Notes: generated by a model not told the origin, from the letters alone. Counted from the stretch's first letter, positions 26,555 to 35,337 are shown. The stretch is DNA of 52,230 nt from SIG459 sp045631645 (GCA_045631645.1 JAZQVC010000035.1:1-52230), one strand, 5' to 3'. Translations and numbers: made by a program.

Positions 26555-26855
26555 CCAATCTGATCTCACAAACACAGCATCAGCATGATGTTATTTAACC
26601 GCCTTCAACTTATCCATGTCTTCCTGCAATACAACACTATCCACATAACGGATTGCACTGACAATTGCAACTCGGTCATCCTCGCAGATAATTGGAAGTT
26701 TCCCTTCACGAGTGTAACAAAGTTCATCTGTTGTTACACCTACAATCAAAAATTCACATTCTTCCTTTGCCCGACGTAAGGATATTAAGATGTCCCCCAT
26801 GAAACATGTCATAGACACCTGTGGTATATCCAATTTTATATTTCTTTGTATTCAT
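26555..26855 (-). pseudogene. Decayed glycerol-phosphate-type cytidylyltransferase (TagD-like)
   Basis: The start at 26855 reads MNTKKYKIGYTTGVYDMFHG with GHLNIL following, including the nucleotidyltransferase HxGH motif (HGGH). One extra base (A on the minus strand, at 26777) then shifts the frame. Continuing in the corrected frame gives RRAKEECEFLIVGVTTDE, EGKLPIICEDDRVAIV and YVDSVVLQEDMDKLKAVK, then TAA (26593-26591). In-frame sequence after the TAA (HHADAVFVRSDW) still resembles the family's KYHFDVMFVGDDW segment, so this is a nonsense mutation in a degrading gene, with the C-terminal ISSTxL end gone. An intact enzyme would make CDP-glycerol (or a related CDP-alditol). Its first 20 bases overlap the GT2 gene. 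Confidence 0.85.
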
Positions 26856-27678
26856 AAATGTTTTCCCTTGCAAATTTCTGAAATACCCATCCGCGAAGTC
26901 GATTAGGTAAGAGGACCTGAACAACAATTCGTTTTGCAATATTTCCCCAAAATATTACACGGCTGATAAGTCGATTATCAAACATAAATTTCTGCAGCTT
27001 TGCCTCGCTGACAAAATATCTCCATCCACCACGGCGCTGGTACATATCCTCGCCTACTCTTACATTAACCAGAACATCCGGTACATTAGAAAAATGCATA
27101 TCGGCCATTCGCATACGAATCCAGAGATAATAGTCTTCATTACAATACCAGTCTAAATATCCGCCTACCTGTTCAACACAGGATTTGCGGAACATAACCG
27201 TTACCTGGTTGAACGGGCAACGTTTTTTCAAATATTCTTTGATTTCTGCATCAAAAGTTGGAACCATTCTGTACCCAACAAAATTGGAGGAATCACCAAC
27301 AAACTCCGCGATATTTCCCCCCACAATTGAAAGCTTTGGTTCTTTCTGGAACAATTCAAGTTGTTGCTGAAATCTCGTCGGGCGACTGATATCATCTGCA
27401 TCCATTAACGCTACAAGATCATACTCACAGAGCGACAAACCAACCCTGCGTGCATTACCATGTCCTGTATTTTCAGGAATGCGTAAAATTTTAAAAAGTG
27501 GATTGTTTTCATATTTCGATATTACTTTATTCAATTGCTCCGGCACGGGTCCGTCCACTACAAGAACAATCTGTGCAGGGCACACAGTTTGGTTCAATAT
27601 GCTTTCAACCGCTTCCTCAAACCAAACCGGATTATCTTTACCGTACACACACATCGATACCGAGAATAATTCTTTCAT
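26836..27678 (-). CDS. GT2 family glycosyltransferase
   Basis: 280 residues from the ATG at 27678; a GTG four codons upstream is possible and neither has a strong ribosome binding site. GT-A motifs: SVSMCVYGKDNPVWFEEAV, IVLVVDGPVPE, NTGHGNARRVGL, LVALMDADDISRPTRF (DxD), CPFNQVTVMFRKS and NEDYYLWIRM (ED motif). The family is close to amylovoran/WcaA-like transferases that act early on the lipid-linked sugar. It is downstream of the initiating transferase by ~30 bp, consistent with adding the second sugar. Confidence 0.87.
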   Translation of the reverse strand: MKELFSVSMCVYGKDNPVWFEEAVESILNQTVCPAQIVLVVDGPVPEQLNKVISKYENNPLFKILRIPENTGHGNARRVGLSLCEYDLVALMDADDISRPTRFQQQLELFQKEPKLSIVGGNIAEFVGDSSNFVGYRMVPTFDAEIKEYLKKRCPFNQVTVMFRKSCVEQVGGYLDWYCNEDYYLWIRMRMADMHFSNVPDVLVNVRVGEDMYQRRGGWRYFVSEAKLQKFMFDNRLISRVIFWGNIAKRIVVQVLLPNRLRGWVFQKFARENIYEYKEI

Positions 27679-27708
27679 TTTATATCTCACCCACTCACAT
27701 AACCCAGC

Positions 27709-28386
27709 CTAACGATATACTATCTCTTTCGCCCTCTGCTGACATACTTCATAAAATCCGCTGTCGATTTTTCCCGTATTCAGCAAATAATCTCCGAAAT
27801 CCTCGGCGGTGGCATTATCCTCTTCTGTAATGCCTTCGCGCTTAAAGACTCCTACTACAGTCTTTAATATAATTTTAATATCGCCCAAAAGAGTAATATT
27901 TTCTATGTACTCCAAATCGTACTCCAGTTTACGTTCCCAAGAAATGCCGTTACGGCCATTGCACTGAGCGAGACCAGTCAAGCCTTGGCGTACGGAATGG
28001 CGCTTCCGCTGTTCGGGGGTCATAAAAACCATGTCACGAACAAGCTGGGGGCGCGGTCCTACGATGGACATATCTCCCTTAAATATGTTCCACAGTTCCG
28101 GCAATTCATCCAGAGAAGTTGCGCGGATGATCTTTCCATATACGGTCAGACGCTGCGCATCAGGCAACAAGTTTCCCTGCGCATCCCTCTTATTGGTCAT
28201 TGAACGGAACTTTATCAGCCTGAAAAGCTTCTCATCCTTACCTGGGCGAATCTGTGTAAAGAAAGGATTGCCCCCCATCACTATAGCTCCGACAACCACA
28301 AGAATCAGCAGCACAGGAGAGAGCACGAGCATTGCTGCCAGCGAAAGGACAAGGTCAAAAATCCGCTTCCAAAACTTTGCATACAT
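27709..28386 (-). CDS. Initiating undecaprenyl-phosphate sugar-phosphate transferase (PglC-like)
   Basis: 225 residues: N-terminal re-entrant membrane helix (FDLVLSLAAMLVLSPVLLIL), then the catalytic core with GNPFFTQIRPG, FRLIKFRSMT, RATSLDELPELWNIFKGDMS and VGPRPQLV, ending in QGLTGLAQCNGRN and the DLEYIENITLLGDIKIIL helix. Small monotopic phosphoglycosyltransferases of this length (PglC/EpsL/WcfS type) move a sugar-1-phosphate from UDP-sugar to undecaprenyl phosphate, starting the repeat unit. The adjacent aminotransferase and dehydratase suggest that the sugar is an amino-trideoxy HexNAc rather than glucose or galactose. The asp-glu pair in LDELPE is catalytic in the family. Confidence 0.92.
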   Translation of the reverse strand: MYAKFWKRIFDLVLSLAAMLVLSPVLLILVVVGAIVMGGNPFFTQIRPGKDEKLFRLIKFRSMTNKRDAQGNLLPDAQRLTVYGKIIRATSLDELPELWNIFKGDMSIVGPRPQLVRDMVFMTPEQRKRHSVRQGLTGLAQCNGRNGISWERKLEYDLEYIENITLLGDIKIILKTVVGVFKREGITEEDNATAEDFGDYLLNTGKIDSGFYEVCQQRAKEIVYR

Positions 28387-28399
28387 CCGAGTTCTTACC

Positions 28400-29542
28400 T
28401 CAAAAACAAGATTTGATCACATCAACAACAAACGCCTGTTCTTCCTCGGTCATTTTAATATCCGACGGCAGACACAAGCCCCTGGCAAAGATCTCTTCGC
28501 TCACAGGGTTATCCTCGACTGTAATAAAGTCATGTCCACCAAACACCGGCTGCATATGCATGGGCTTCCATAGTGGTCGAGCCTCTATATTAGCCTCCTC
28601 CAATCTACGAATAATATCAAAGGGACTAATATTGCAGCCTTCATTTATTGTCATACACGACAGCCAGAAATTGGGTATGCTTTCATCAAGATAGGGATTC
28701 ATAGTAACCGGCAGGTCACAAAATGATTCCTGATAACGGCGATAGATGGCCTCTTTGCAGTCTCTATGCTCCTGCACATGCAGAAGCTGGCCTCGTCCGA
28801 TACCCGCTACCACATTTGACATGCGGTAGTTATAGCCGATTTCCTCGTGCTGATACCATAATGCATTCTCACGAGCCTGAGTAGACCAGAAAAGCGCCTT
28901 ATCTCTGGCAGCCTTATCATCCGTCAGCAACATTCCGCCACCGGATGTGGTAATCAACTTATTACCGTTAAAGCTAAGAACATTGTAATTTCCGAAAGTG
29001 CCGCACATGCGTCCACGATAAGTGGCCGCCAGTGCCTCCGCTGCATCTTCAATCAAAACTGCATTATGTCTTGCGCAGATTTCCATTATTTCATCCATTT
29101 TGGCGGGAACACCATACAGATGGGCCAAAACCACCACCTTGGCCTGAGGATACTTCTCAAAAGCCTTTTCTAAAGCCTCAGGATCCATGTTCCATGTCCG
29201 CCGTTCGCAATCGACAAAAACCTGCACACCGCCCAAATAGGAAACAGGATTCACTGTGGCAGCAAAAGTCATATCTGAACACAACACCACATCTCCGGCA
29301 TTTACTCCTGCAAGCTTCATAGCAAGATGGAGTGCTGCTGTGCCGGACGCCAGAGCCAGCGCATGGATCTGCCCATCTTCTCCACACAGGTACTGGCTCA
29401 CCTCTTTTTCAAAGCCGTCACAGTTAAATCCCAGAGGCGCAATCCAATTGCGATCAAAGGCTTCCTGTATATACTTCATTTCCTCACCGTGCATAGTAGG
29501 TGATGATAACCAAATTCTATTATTTGCTCTCGCAGATTTCAT
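28400..29542 (-). CDS. DegT/DnrJ/EryC1-family PLP aminotransferase (PglE-like)
   Basis: 380 residues from the ATG at 29542 (AAAGGA upstream); a TTG six codons earlier is less likely. Motifs: WLSSPTMHGEEMKYIQEAF, ASGTAALHLAM, FAATVNPVSYLGG, IEDAAEALAATYRG and SFNGNKLITTSGGG, where the lysine binds PLP. Together with the upstream 4,6-dehydratase it should turn a UDP-4-keto-6-deoxy-HexNAc into a 4-amino sugar using glutamate. No PglD-like acetyltransferase is in the locus, so the free 4-amino sugar (such as UDP-AATGal or UDP-4-amino-bacillosamine precursor) may be the product. The gene sits 14 bp before the initiating transferase. Confidence 0.9.
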   Translation of the reverse strand: MKSARANNRIWLSSPTMHGEEMKYIQEAFDRNWIAPLGFNCDGFEKEVSQYLCGEDGQIHALALASGTAALHLAMKLAGVNAGDVVLCSDMTFAATVNPVSYLGGVQVFVDCERRTWNMDPEALEKAFEKYPQAKVVVLAHLYGVPAKMDEIMEICARHNAVLIEDAAEALAATYRGRMCGTFGNYNVLSFNGNKLITTSGGGMLLTDDKAARDKALFWSTQARENALWYQHEEIGYNYRMSNVVAGIGRGQLLHVQEHRDCKEAIYRRYQESFCDLPVTMNPYLDESIPNFWLSCMTINEGCNISPFDIIRRLEEANIEARPLWKPMHMQPVFGGHDFITVEDNPVSEEIFARGLCLPSDIKMTEEEQAFVVDVIKSCF

Positions 29543-29561
29543 AGATAGTTCCTTTACCAAT

Positions 29562-31652
29562 TCAAACCATCAATGTGGTCTTCTCCAAACTTTTATGAAC
29601 AATATCCTTCATTTGCTGTTCAAATGCCTCGCCCTTATACTCTGAACCGTGTTCTCCAGCAGGATTAAATGTTGGAACCACTTCTTTCACAAGCTCCCGT
29701 ATCATATCCTCCCGGCCGTCATAAGCCGCATTCATCAGCACCTTAAGCTGCCGAAGGAACTCATCCATATCGAATGGAATCGGGTTTCCTATGTGAATAA
29801 GGTGATTCGGTGTTGTTCTCAACCCCTCTTCCGACATAAGCTTCTCTTCATACAGCTTCTCACCGGCACGAAGTCCAATGTAAGAAATTTCAATATCAAC
29901 ATCCGGACGCAATCCAGCAAGACGGATAAGGTTTCTTGCAAGGGTGTCAATTTTAACCGGTGAACCCATATCAAGAACAAATATCTCACCGCCGGCTGCA
30001 TAGGTACCAGCCTGCAGAACAAGTGATGTTGCTTCAGGGATAGTCATAAAATAACGGATAACATCAGGATGCGTAACCGTTACAGGACCGCCTCTTGCAA
30101 TTTGCTCCTTGAATCTGGGAACAACAGAACCGTTGCTTCCGAGTACGTTTCCAAAGCGAACCGCGACAAAATCCGTCTTTGGTTCTGCAAGTGCCTGAGA
30201 CATGTTCCTGCCATGTCCATCTTCGTCTTCCATATGAAGATGAAGAGGCATAAGTTCCTGCGCCCTTCCCTCTCGAATTTTTTTGTCGAAGGACTGGATT
30301 ATCATCTCGCAAATACGCTTGGAAGCGCCCATTATATTTGTGGGATTCACCGCTTTGTCCGAAGAAATCAAAACAAATCGCTTGCATCCGTTAACCATGG
30401 CTGCATACGCAGTTTTATATGTTCCTATTGCATTATTCTTGATAGACTCGCAGGGACTGGCTTCCATCAAGGGCACATGCTTGTGTGCAGCTGCATGATA
30501 TACAACATCAGGTCTGAATTTAGAGAAAACCTGATTAAGGCGTCTGCTGTCACGAACGGAACCTATCAGAACCTCAAGGTTCAAATCTGGATATCTATCT
30601 CTAAGTTCCAACTCGATTGCGTGAGCATTATTTTCATAAATATCAAAAATAACAAGTTGTTTTGGCCGATGCTGTGCAATCTGTCTGCAAAGTTCACTTC
30701 CAATGGAACCACCGCCGCCTGTTACAAGGATGACCTTATCAAAGATAAAACGGTAAATCTCATCCATATTAACCTTGACAGTATCGCGGCCAAGCAGGTC
30801 TTCAACAGCTACATTCTTCAAGGACTTTGCGGTAATCTTATCTGAAACAAGCTCATAAACGCTGGGAAGATTTTTCAATTCGCAATTTGTTTCTTTGCAA
30901 ATATCCAAAATATCACGGCGCTGTTCCGCTGTTGCGCTGGGAATTGCAAGATAAATCTTTTCAATTTTATATTTATCTACATTCAGCAAAATAGTGTCTC
31001 TGCCGCCTACAATAGGAACACCGTCGATAAAGCGCCCCCATTTGTTGCTATTATCGTCAATAATACAGAAAACACGATCATTGACGTCTTTCGCGCCATT
31101 TATATCTCTCAAGATCATCTGACCGGATGCGCCCGCACCAATGAGCATAACGCGGCTTCCCACGCTTTTTTGGTCCATTTTTGCTTTTTTACTGCGTTCC
31201 AACAGAACAAATCTATAAGCAAAACGTATAACCAATGTATACATAAATTGGATAGCTATACCAAATACATAGTATGTAATCGGCATGCGTTGGAAAAGAA
31301 GAGTTATAAAAACAGCATGAAAAACTCCGAGAATAAAGGAGGCTAAACTTACCCTTTCCAATTCAACAAAGCTTGCAAATCTCCATATACTCCGATAAAG
31401 ATGCAAACACCAAAAAACCACAATGCACGCAATAGCATATATGGGTACAAACTTTAACCACGCCATCAAATACTCGTTTGGAATTTCCGAGAAATGACAA
31501 TCAAAGCGAAGCCAAAGAGCCAGAAAATACGATCCGGATACTGCTGCCAAATCGAACAGCGCTAAAACAAGCGCAACAATATGCCAATGCTCAAAGAGCT
31601 TTGTTTTTCTTTGAATTGATGACTTGTTATTAAAATCGAAATTATTATCCAT
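29562..31652 (-). CDS. Membrane-bound UDP-HexNAc 4,6-dehydratase (PglF/CapD family)
   Basis: 696 residues, GGGAG 9 nt before the ATG. Four membrane helices span about 25-160, followed by a first Rossmann domain (GAGASGQMILRD) and the catalytic SDR domain: VTGGGGSIGSELC (NAD+ loop), HAAAHKHVPLME, SSDKAVNPTNIMGASKR and VRFGNVLGSNGSV. Methionine in place of the usual tyrosine of YxxxK (MGASK) is normal for long-form 4,6-dehydratases such as PglF. It makes UDP-4-keto-6-deoxy-HexNAc from UDP-GlcNAc at the membrane, feeding the aminotransferase 20 bp downstream. It is the first gene of the long operon. Confidence 0.92.
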   Translation of the reverse strand: MDNNFDFNNKSSIQRKTKLFEHWHIVALVLALFDLAAVSGSYFLALWLRFDCHFSEIPNEYLMAWLKFVPIYAIACIVVFWCLHLYRSIWRFASFVELERVSLASFILGVFHAVFITLLFQRMPITYYVFGIAIQFMYTLVIRFAYRFVLLERSKKAKMDQKSVGSRVMLIGAGASGQMILRDINGAKDVNDRVFCIIDDNSNKWGRFIDGVPIVGGRDTILLNVDKYKIEKIYLAIPSATAEQRRDILDICKETNCELKNLPSVYELVSDKITAKSLKNVAVEDLLGRDTVKVNMDEIYRFIFDKVILVTGGGGSIGSELCRQIAQHRPKQLVIFDIYENNAHAIELELRDRYPDLNLEVLIGSVRDSRRLNQVFSKFRPDVVYHAAAHKHVPLMEASPCESIKNNAIGTYKTAYAAMVNGCKRFVLISSDKAVNPTNIMGASKRICEMIIQSFDKKIREGRAQELMPLHLHMEDEDGHGRNMSQALAEPKTDFVAVRFGNVLGSNGSVVPRFKEQIARGGPVTVTHPDVIRYFMTIPEATSLVLQAGTYAAGGEIFVLDMGSPVKIDTLARNLIRLAGLRPDVDIEISYIGLRAGEKLYEEKLMSEEGLRTTPNHLIHIGNPIPFDMDEFLRQLKVLMNAAYDGREDMIRELVKEVVPTFNPAGEHGSEYKGEAFEQQMKDIVHKSLEKTTLMV

Positions 31653-31751
31653 TATTCTACGCTCCCAATGAGCAAAATCTTAACACTTTATGTAGATAAC
31701 AGCCCATCGCTAAGGGCACAACTTACCCATCTTAGACTTTATAATCTAACC

Positions 31752-31785
31752 ATTATATAGTACCTTAATGCATAGCATAAATCAA
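31752..31785 (-). promoter_or_regulatory. Candidate promoter of the polysaccharide operon
   Basis: A perfect TATAAT (31757-31752) on the minus strand, about 100 bp before the first gene. No good -35 hexamer stands at 17 bp; TTGATT occurs at a 22-bp spacing. An activator or alternative factor may be needed. A GCCC/GGGC hairpin (31704-31719) lies in the leader. Confidence 0.4.
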
Positions 31786-31843
31786 GCCATAATTATTACA
31801 TAATGTCCCCTTTTATAAACAATAATGCCAATTAATAAAATAA

Positions 31844-31863
31844 CTCCGAAACGAATTTCGGAG
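31844..31863. terminator. Hairpin resembling a second terminator after tRNA-Gln
   Basis: Stem CTCCGAAA/TTTCGGAG with CGAA loop, followed on the minus strand by a T-rich stretch. It shares its stem and loop with the tRNA-Gln terminator 100 bp away, suggesting duplication. The remainder of 31653-31952 holds the candidate promoter of the dehydratase operon and an imperfect hairpin at 31931-31952; I see no gene. Confidence 0.5.
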
Positions 31864-31952
31864 CATAGTGATTATGTAAAGAATATAATTTGAATTTATC
31901 GCACAAATACAACTTGAACTATATTGTTTAGGTTTTGGCCTTTAGGCAAAAA

Positions 31953-31986
31953 CAAAAAAAGCTCCGAACCGAAGTTCGGAGCTTTT
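31953..31986 (-). terminator. Intrinsic terminator of tRNA-Gln
   Basis: Stem GCTCCGAAC/GTTCGGAGC with CGAA loop (31961-31982), followed on the minus strand by seven T residues. It begins directly after the tRNA CCA end. Confidence 0.9.
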
Positions 31987-32060
31987 TGGCAGCGGGTGAA
32001 GGATTCGAACCCTCACAAACGGAGTCAGAGTCCGGTGTGCTACCATTACACAAACCCGCT
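31987..32060 (-). tRNA. tRNA-Gln(CTG)
   Basis: 74 nt with encoded CCA. Acceptor AGCGGGT/ACCCGCT, D arm with AATGGTA, anticodon loop CTCTGAC giving anticodon CTG, T arm GAGGG-TTCGAAT-CCTTC, discriminator G as in bacterial tRNA-Gln. The outermost anticodon-stem pair (C-T) is mismatched; the remaining stems pair well. Confidence 0.93.
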
Positions 32061-32136
32061 AAGCGCAAAAGCTATTATACACGAATGAAACAAATTGTCA
32101 ATACTTTTTTCAAATATTTTCACAAGTAAATTTTAC

Positions 32137-32170
32137 CATAAAAAGCCCGCGCCATAAGCACGGGCTTTTA
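32137..32170 (-). terminator. Intrinsic terminator of the symporter gene
   Basis: Stem AAAAGCCCG/CGGGCTTTT (32141-32149 with 32161-32169), T-rich on the minus strand, 15 bp after the symporter stop. Confidence 0.85.
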
Positions 32171-32184
32171 TGTTTAATAATAAT

Positions 32185-33444
32185 TTACTTCTTTGCTGCT
32201 GCGAGCTGCTTCTGGAGCCAATCCTTACCATCAACAAAACGGGAAACGATGTAGGAAACAACATAGTCACCGGCTGCGTTGATCATAGTTGCGGGAGGAT
32301 CAACAAGGTTGCCGATTGCAACAAGGATGGGGAACGCGATTTCCATTGCATCGGGGAAGAAGATGGAGCAGATAATGTATTCGCCTATGTAGCCGCCACC
32401 GGGAACGCCGGACATACCAACGGAGGAAAATACTGCAACAAGAACGATAAGGGGCAGAGACTCGAGAGTGAGGGGCTGACCGGTTACGCCGAAGACGAAA
32501 GCAATCTTCAGAACGCAGCTGAAGCAGCTGCCGTCCATATGCATGGTTGCGCCGAGGGGCAGAACCATATCGCTGACATCCTTGGAAATGCCGGTTGCCT
32601 TTGCCTCATCCATATTGGTGGGGATAGTGGCAACACTGGAGCAGGTACCCAGAGAAACAACTGCGGGCTTTACAATGTGCTTGAACATGGTCTTTGCGCC
32701 GCCCTTGCCGCCGCCGAAACGGGCAAACAGAGGGAATGCGGTGAAGATATAGATGAAGCAGAGGGGATAGTAAAGGAGCATTGCGCGGCCGTAGCCTTCA
32801 GCAATCTGTGCGCCGTAGGTTGCAACCAGGTCTGCGAAAATTGCGAAGAAAGCAATGGGAGCATAGTAGGTGACGATCTTGACGAACTTGAGCATAACAT
32901 TGCTCAGATCCTCAAGGAACTTGCCAACGGGGCTTTCCTTACCACCGTTAAGATTAACAGCGAAGCCGAAGAGGATGGAGAAAACAATGAGGGGGAGCAT
33001 TGCTCTTCTGCTAAGAAGACCAACGAAGTCTTCAGCGGTGAAGAAGTTGACTACCATCTGTGCGCCGGAAGCATAGGTTCCGATTTCCTCTGCAGGGATC
33101 TCAGTCCAAGACTGAAGCACAGGGGGGAACAGCTTCACGAGGAAGAACATAATAATAGCTGCAATTGCACCGGTTACGACGAAGGTGGCGATGGTGACGC
33201 CCATTATCTTACCGGCACGCTTGCGGCTGCCCATATTGGCAACAGCGCCTGCGATGGATGCGAAAACAAGGGGGACAACGATGCAGAACATCATATTGAT
33301 AAAGATAGTTCCGGCGGGTTTGATTGCATTGCCGAATGCAGGGAAAAACCAGCCTACAAGGGAACCGGCTATCATGCAGGCGATCATGATGATCATAAAG
33401 GTATAGTTCTTTGCTATAGCTTTCTTGTCGAGAGCAGCACTCAT
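32185..33444 (-). CDS. Dicarboxylate/amino acid:cation symporter (DAACS family)
   Basis: 419 residues with 8 membrane helices and two re-entrant hairpins. Family motifs: the serine-rich loop SLGTCSSVATIPTNMDEAKA, LPLGATMHMDGS and GVPGGGYIGEYII in the second hairpin, and NLVDPPATMINAAGD, the cation/substrate site. Such proteins import glutamate, aspartate, serine/threonine or C4-dicarboxylates with Na+ or H+. In place of the arginine usual for acidic substrates in the last helix, the segment reads NLVDPPATMIN, so the substrate is uncertain. AGGAGG precedes the ATG. It follows dapF by 33 bp and probably shares its transcript. Confidence 0.88.
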   Translation of the reverse strand: MSAALDKKAIAKNYTFMIIMIACMIAGSLVGWFFPAFGNAIKPAGTIFINMMFCIVVPLVFASIAGAVANMGSRKRAGKIMGVTIATFVVTGAIAAIIMFFLVKLFPPVLQSWTEIPAEEIGTYASGAQMVVNFFTAEDFVGLLSRRAMLPLIVFSILFGFAVNLNGGKESPVGKFLEDLSNVMLKFVKIVTYYAPIAFFAIFADLVATYGAQIAEGYGRAMLLYYPLCFIYIFTAFPLFARFGGGKGGAKTMFKHIVKPAVVSLGTCSSVATIPTNMDEAKATGISKDVSDMVLPLGATMHMDGSCFSCVLKIAFVFGVTGQPLTLESLPLIVLVAVFSSVGMSGVPGGGYIGEYIICSIFFPDAMEIAFPILVAIGNLVDPPATMINAAGDYVVSYIVSRFVDGKDWLQKQLAAAKK

Positions 33445-33477
33445 TGAAATTTCCTCCTGATATTGGGTGAATATAAA

Positions 33478-34305
33478 TTAAAAAATTAATTCCTCATCTT
33501 TAATATCGCCTTCGGCGACGATGTTTGTGGGTCCGTAGAGCCAAAGCTCGTTGCCCTTCACATCCACTTCAAGTATTCCTCCGTGAACTTTGGCAACAAC
33601 ACGTCCTTCCGCATCTACAAGTCCTTTTCGCTTCAGAACCAGCGCAACACTTGCAGTTCCCGTTCCGCAGGCATAGGTCAAATCCTCAACGCCTCTTTCA
33701 TAGGTGCGGATTCGGAGAGAGCCGTCGCTCTGGAACTCATAGAAGTTGATGTTTGCGCCCTTGGGAAAAGATTTTGCAAAGCGGAGCTTTCTGCCCAGAG
33801 TTTTCAGCTCACTGCCGGGTATGCGCTCAAGACCGTCCATATGAACAACTGCATGGGGCAGTCCCGGATTTCCAAGCTCGACATAAGCACAGTCATAGCT
33901 CACGCCTTCGGCTTCGGCACTTGTATCAAGCTCAACAGTGGTTGCAGGATTGAGTTTCACGCGGTAATTTCGGCGATCAATGCGTTTACCTTCAACCGTT
34001 CCCGACATTGTTTCAACCTTTTGCTCTTCACCGGCAAGTCCGTTTTCATAACCGAAGCGGCAGATGCAGCGAGCGCCGTTTCCGCACATTTCGCCTTCGC
34101 TTCCGTCACTGTTATAAAACACCATTCGGAAGTCACCGTCGCCCTGAGCTTTTTCAACCACCATCAGCCCGTCGGCGCCGATGGAGAGATGACGCTCGCA
34201 AAGCTTTGCAGCAATGGTGGGAAATGCTTCCCGAGGCAAGAGCTCTTCGATATTATTGATAATAATAAAGTCGTTTCCGGCTCCGTTCATCTTGCAGAAC
34301 TTCAA
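33478..34305 (-). CDS. dapF: Diaminopimelate epimerase
   Basis: 275 residues from a TTG at 34305. This start gives the standard N-terminus (M)KFCKMNGAGNDF and places AGAGGTGAG 7 nt upstream; a GTG four codons earlier would overlap that ribosome binding site. Both catalytic cysteines are present in MCGNGARC and YACGTGTAS, with GADGLMVVE, NPGLPHAV and KGANINFYE also typical. It interconverts LL- and meso-diaminopimelate for peptidoglycan and lysine in the cytosol. A TATAAT box lies about 30 bp upstream of the coding start. The symporter gene follows in the same transcript. Confidence 0.93.
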   Translation of the reverse strand: MKFCKMNGAGNDFIIINNIEELLPREAFPTIAAKLCERHLSIGADGLMVVEKAQGDGDFRMVFYNSDGSEGEMCGNGARCICRFGYENGLAGEEQKVETMSGTVEGKRIDRRNYRVKLNPATTVELDTSAEAEGVSYDCAYVELGNPGLPHAVVHMDGLERIPGSELKTLGRKLRFAKSFPKGANINFYEFQSDGSLRIRTYERGVEDLTYACGTGTASVALVLKRKGLVDAEGRVVAKVHGGILEVDVKGNELWLYGPTNIVAEGDIKDEELIF

Positions 34306-34405
34306 GGCATAACTCACCTCTTTCTATACCCATTATACTAAAACTTTTAGCTATTCATATTCCATAATGTGTGTTTATCCTTGCAAATAGTGCTGTTAAA
34401 AGCAT

Positions 34406-34438
34406 GCAAAAAGAGCAGGGACACTTCCCCGCTCTTTA
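34406..34438 (-). terminator. Intrinsic terminator of mrp
   Basis: Stem AAAGAGCGGGGA/TCCCTGCTCTTT on the minus strand with one internal mismatch, then a T tract (34412-34408), starting 7 bp after the mrp stop. Confidence 0.85.
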
Positions 34439-34444
34439 ATATTC

Positions 34445-35275
34445 TTATTTACCGGAAATGGACTTTGCCAGATCGTCCAGCCAGTCACCCTGAATGTTCT
34501 TTGCCTTGCCCTTGTCGCAGAGCTCAGCAATGGTAGAATCCATGGGGAGTCTTGCAGTATTTGCAATGCCATGCTTGGCGGCAACTGCTTCAACCTGGCT
34601 CTTGCCGAAGATTTCGTGGCGCTGACCACAGTCGGGGCACTGGAAATAGCTCATATTCTCAACGAGACCGAGAACGGGAACATTCATCATCTTTGCCATG
34701 TTCACAGCCTTCTCAACTATCATACCGACAAGATCCTGAGGAGAGGTTACGATAATGATGCCCTTTATGGGGAGAGACTGGAAAACGGTAAGGGGAACAT
34801 CGCCGGTTCCGGGAGGCATATCAACGAACATATAGTCAACTTCGCCCCAGTTTACGTCAGACCAGAACTGCTTGACAACGCCGGCGATAACGGGACCGCG
34901 CCAGATAACGGGAGCGGTGTTATCCTCCAGAAGGAGATTTACGGACATAACCTTGATGCCGTTGGCGCTTATCTTGGGCTCGATACCCTTTTCGCTTGCC
35001 TCGGCGCGGTCTTCATTGAGACCAAACATCTTGGGAACGGAGGGACCGGTTATATCTGCGTCCAGAATTGCGGTGTTGAAGCCGCTACGACGCATCTTGC
35101 ATGCCATAAGAGCGGTTACAAGGCTTTTGCCAACGCCGCCCTTGCCGGATACGACGGCAATGACATTTTTAACATTTGAATAAGCATTCATAGGCTCAAT
35201 GAGGCTCTGAGGTTCGGTGCGGGAAGCGCAGTTGGAGCCACAGCTTGAGCAGTTATGGGTGCAGTTTTCGGACAT
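34445..35275 (-). CDS. Mrp/NBP35-type Fe-S cluster carrier P-loop ATPase
   Basis: 276 residues, GGAGA before the ATG. The N-terminus holds C5-x3-C9-x2-C12-x3-C16, then the deviant Walker A VVSGKGGVGKSLV (~43-55), ILDADITGPSVP (switch region), VDYMFVDMPPGTGDVP (Walker B) and a C-terminal CPDC pair that bridges a [4Fe-4S] cluster between two subunits. The family carries Fe-S clusters to apo-proteins. The extra N-terminal cysteine cluster is typical of the NBP35-like form. In this genome a client could be the neighbouring hydrogenase; the neighbourhood is only suggestive. It has its own consensus promoter and terminator, so it is monocistronic. Confidence 0.92.
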   Translation of the reverse strand: MSENCTHNCSSCGSNCASRTEPQSLIEPMNAYSNVKNVIAVVSGKGGVGKSLVTALMACKMRRSGFNTAILDADITGPSVPKMFGLNEDRAEASEKGIEPKISANGIKVMSVNLLLEDNTAPVIWRGPVIAGVVKQFWSDVNWGEVDYMFVDMPPGTGDVPLTVFQSLPIKGIIIVTSPQDLVGMIVEKAVNMAKMMNVPVLGLVENMSYFQCPDCGQRHEIFGKSQVEAVAAKHGIANTARLPMDSTIAELCDKGKAKNIQGDWLDDLAKSISGK

Positions 35276-35309
35276 TTCTACATCTCCTATGTTACAATTT
35301 TACCGTACC

Positions 35310-35337
35310 ATTATAACCCGAATCATAAAGATGTCAA
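35310..35337 (-). promoter_or_regulatory. Consensus promoter of mrp
   Basis: TTGACA (35337-35332), 16-bp spacer, TATAAT (35315-35310) on the minus strand. Both hexamers are perfect. Confidence 0.85.
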
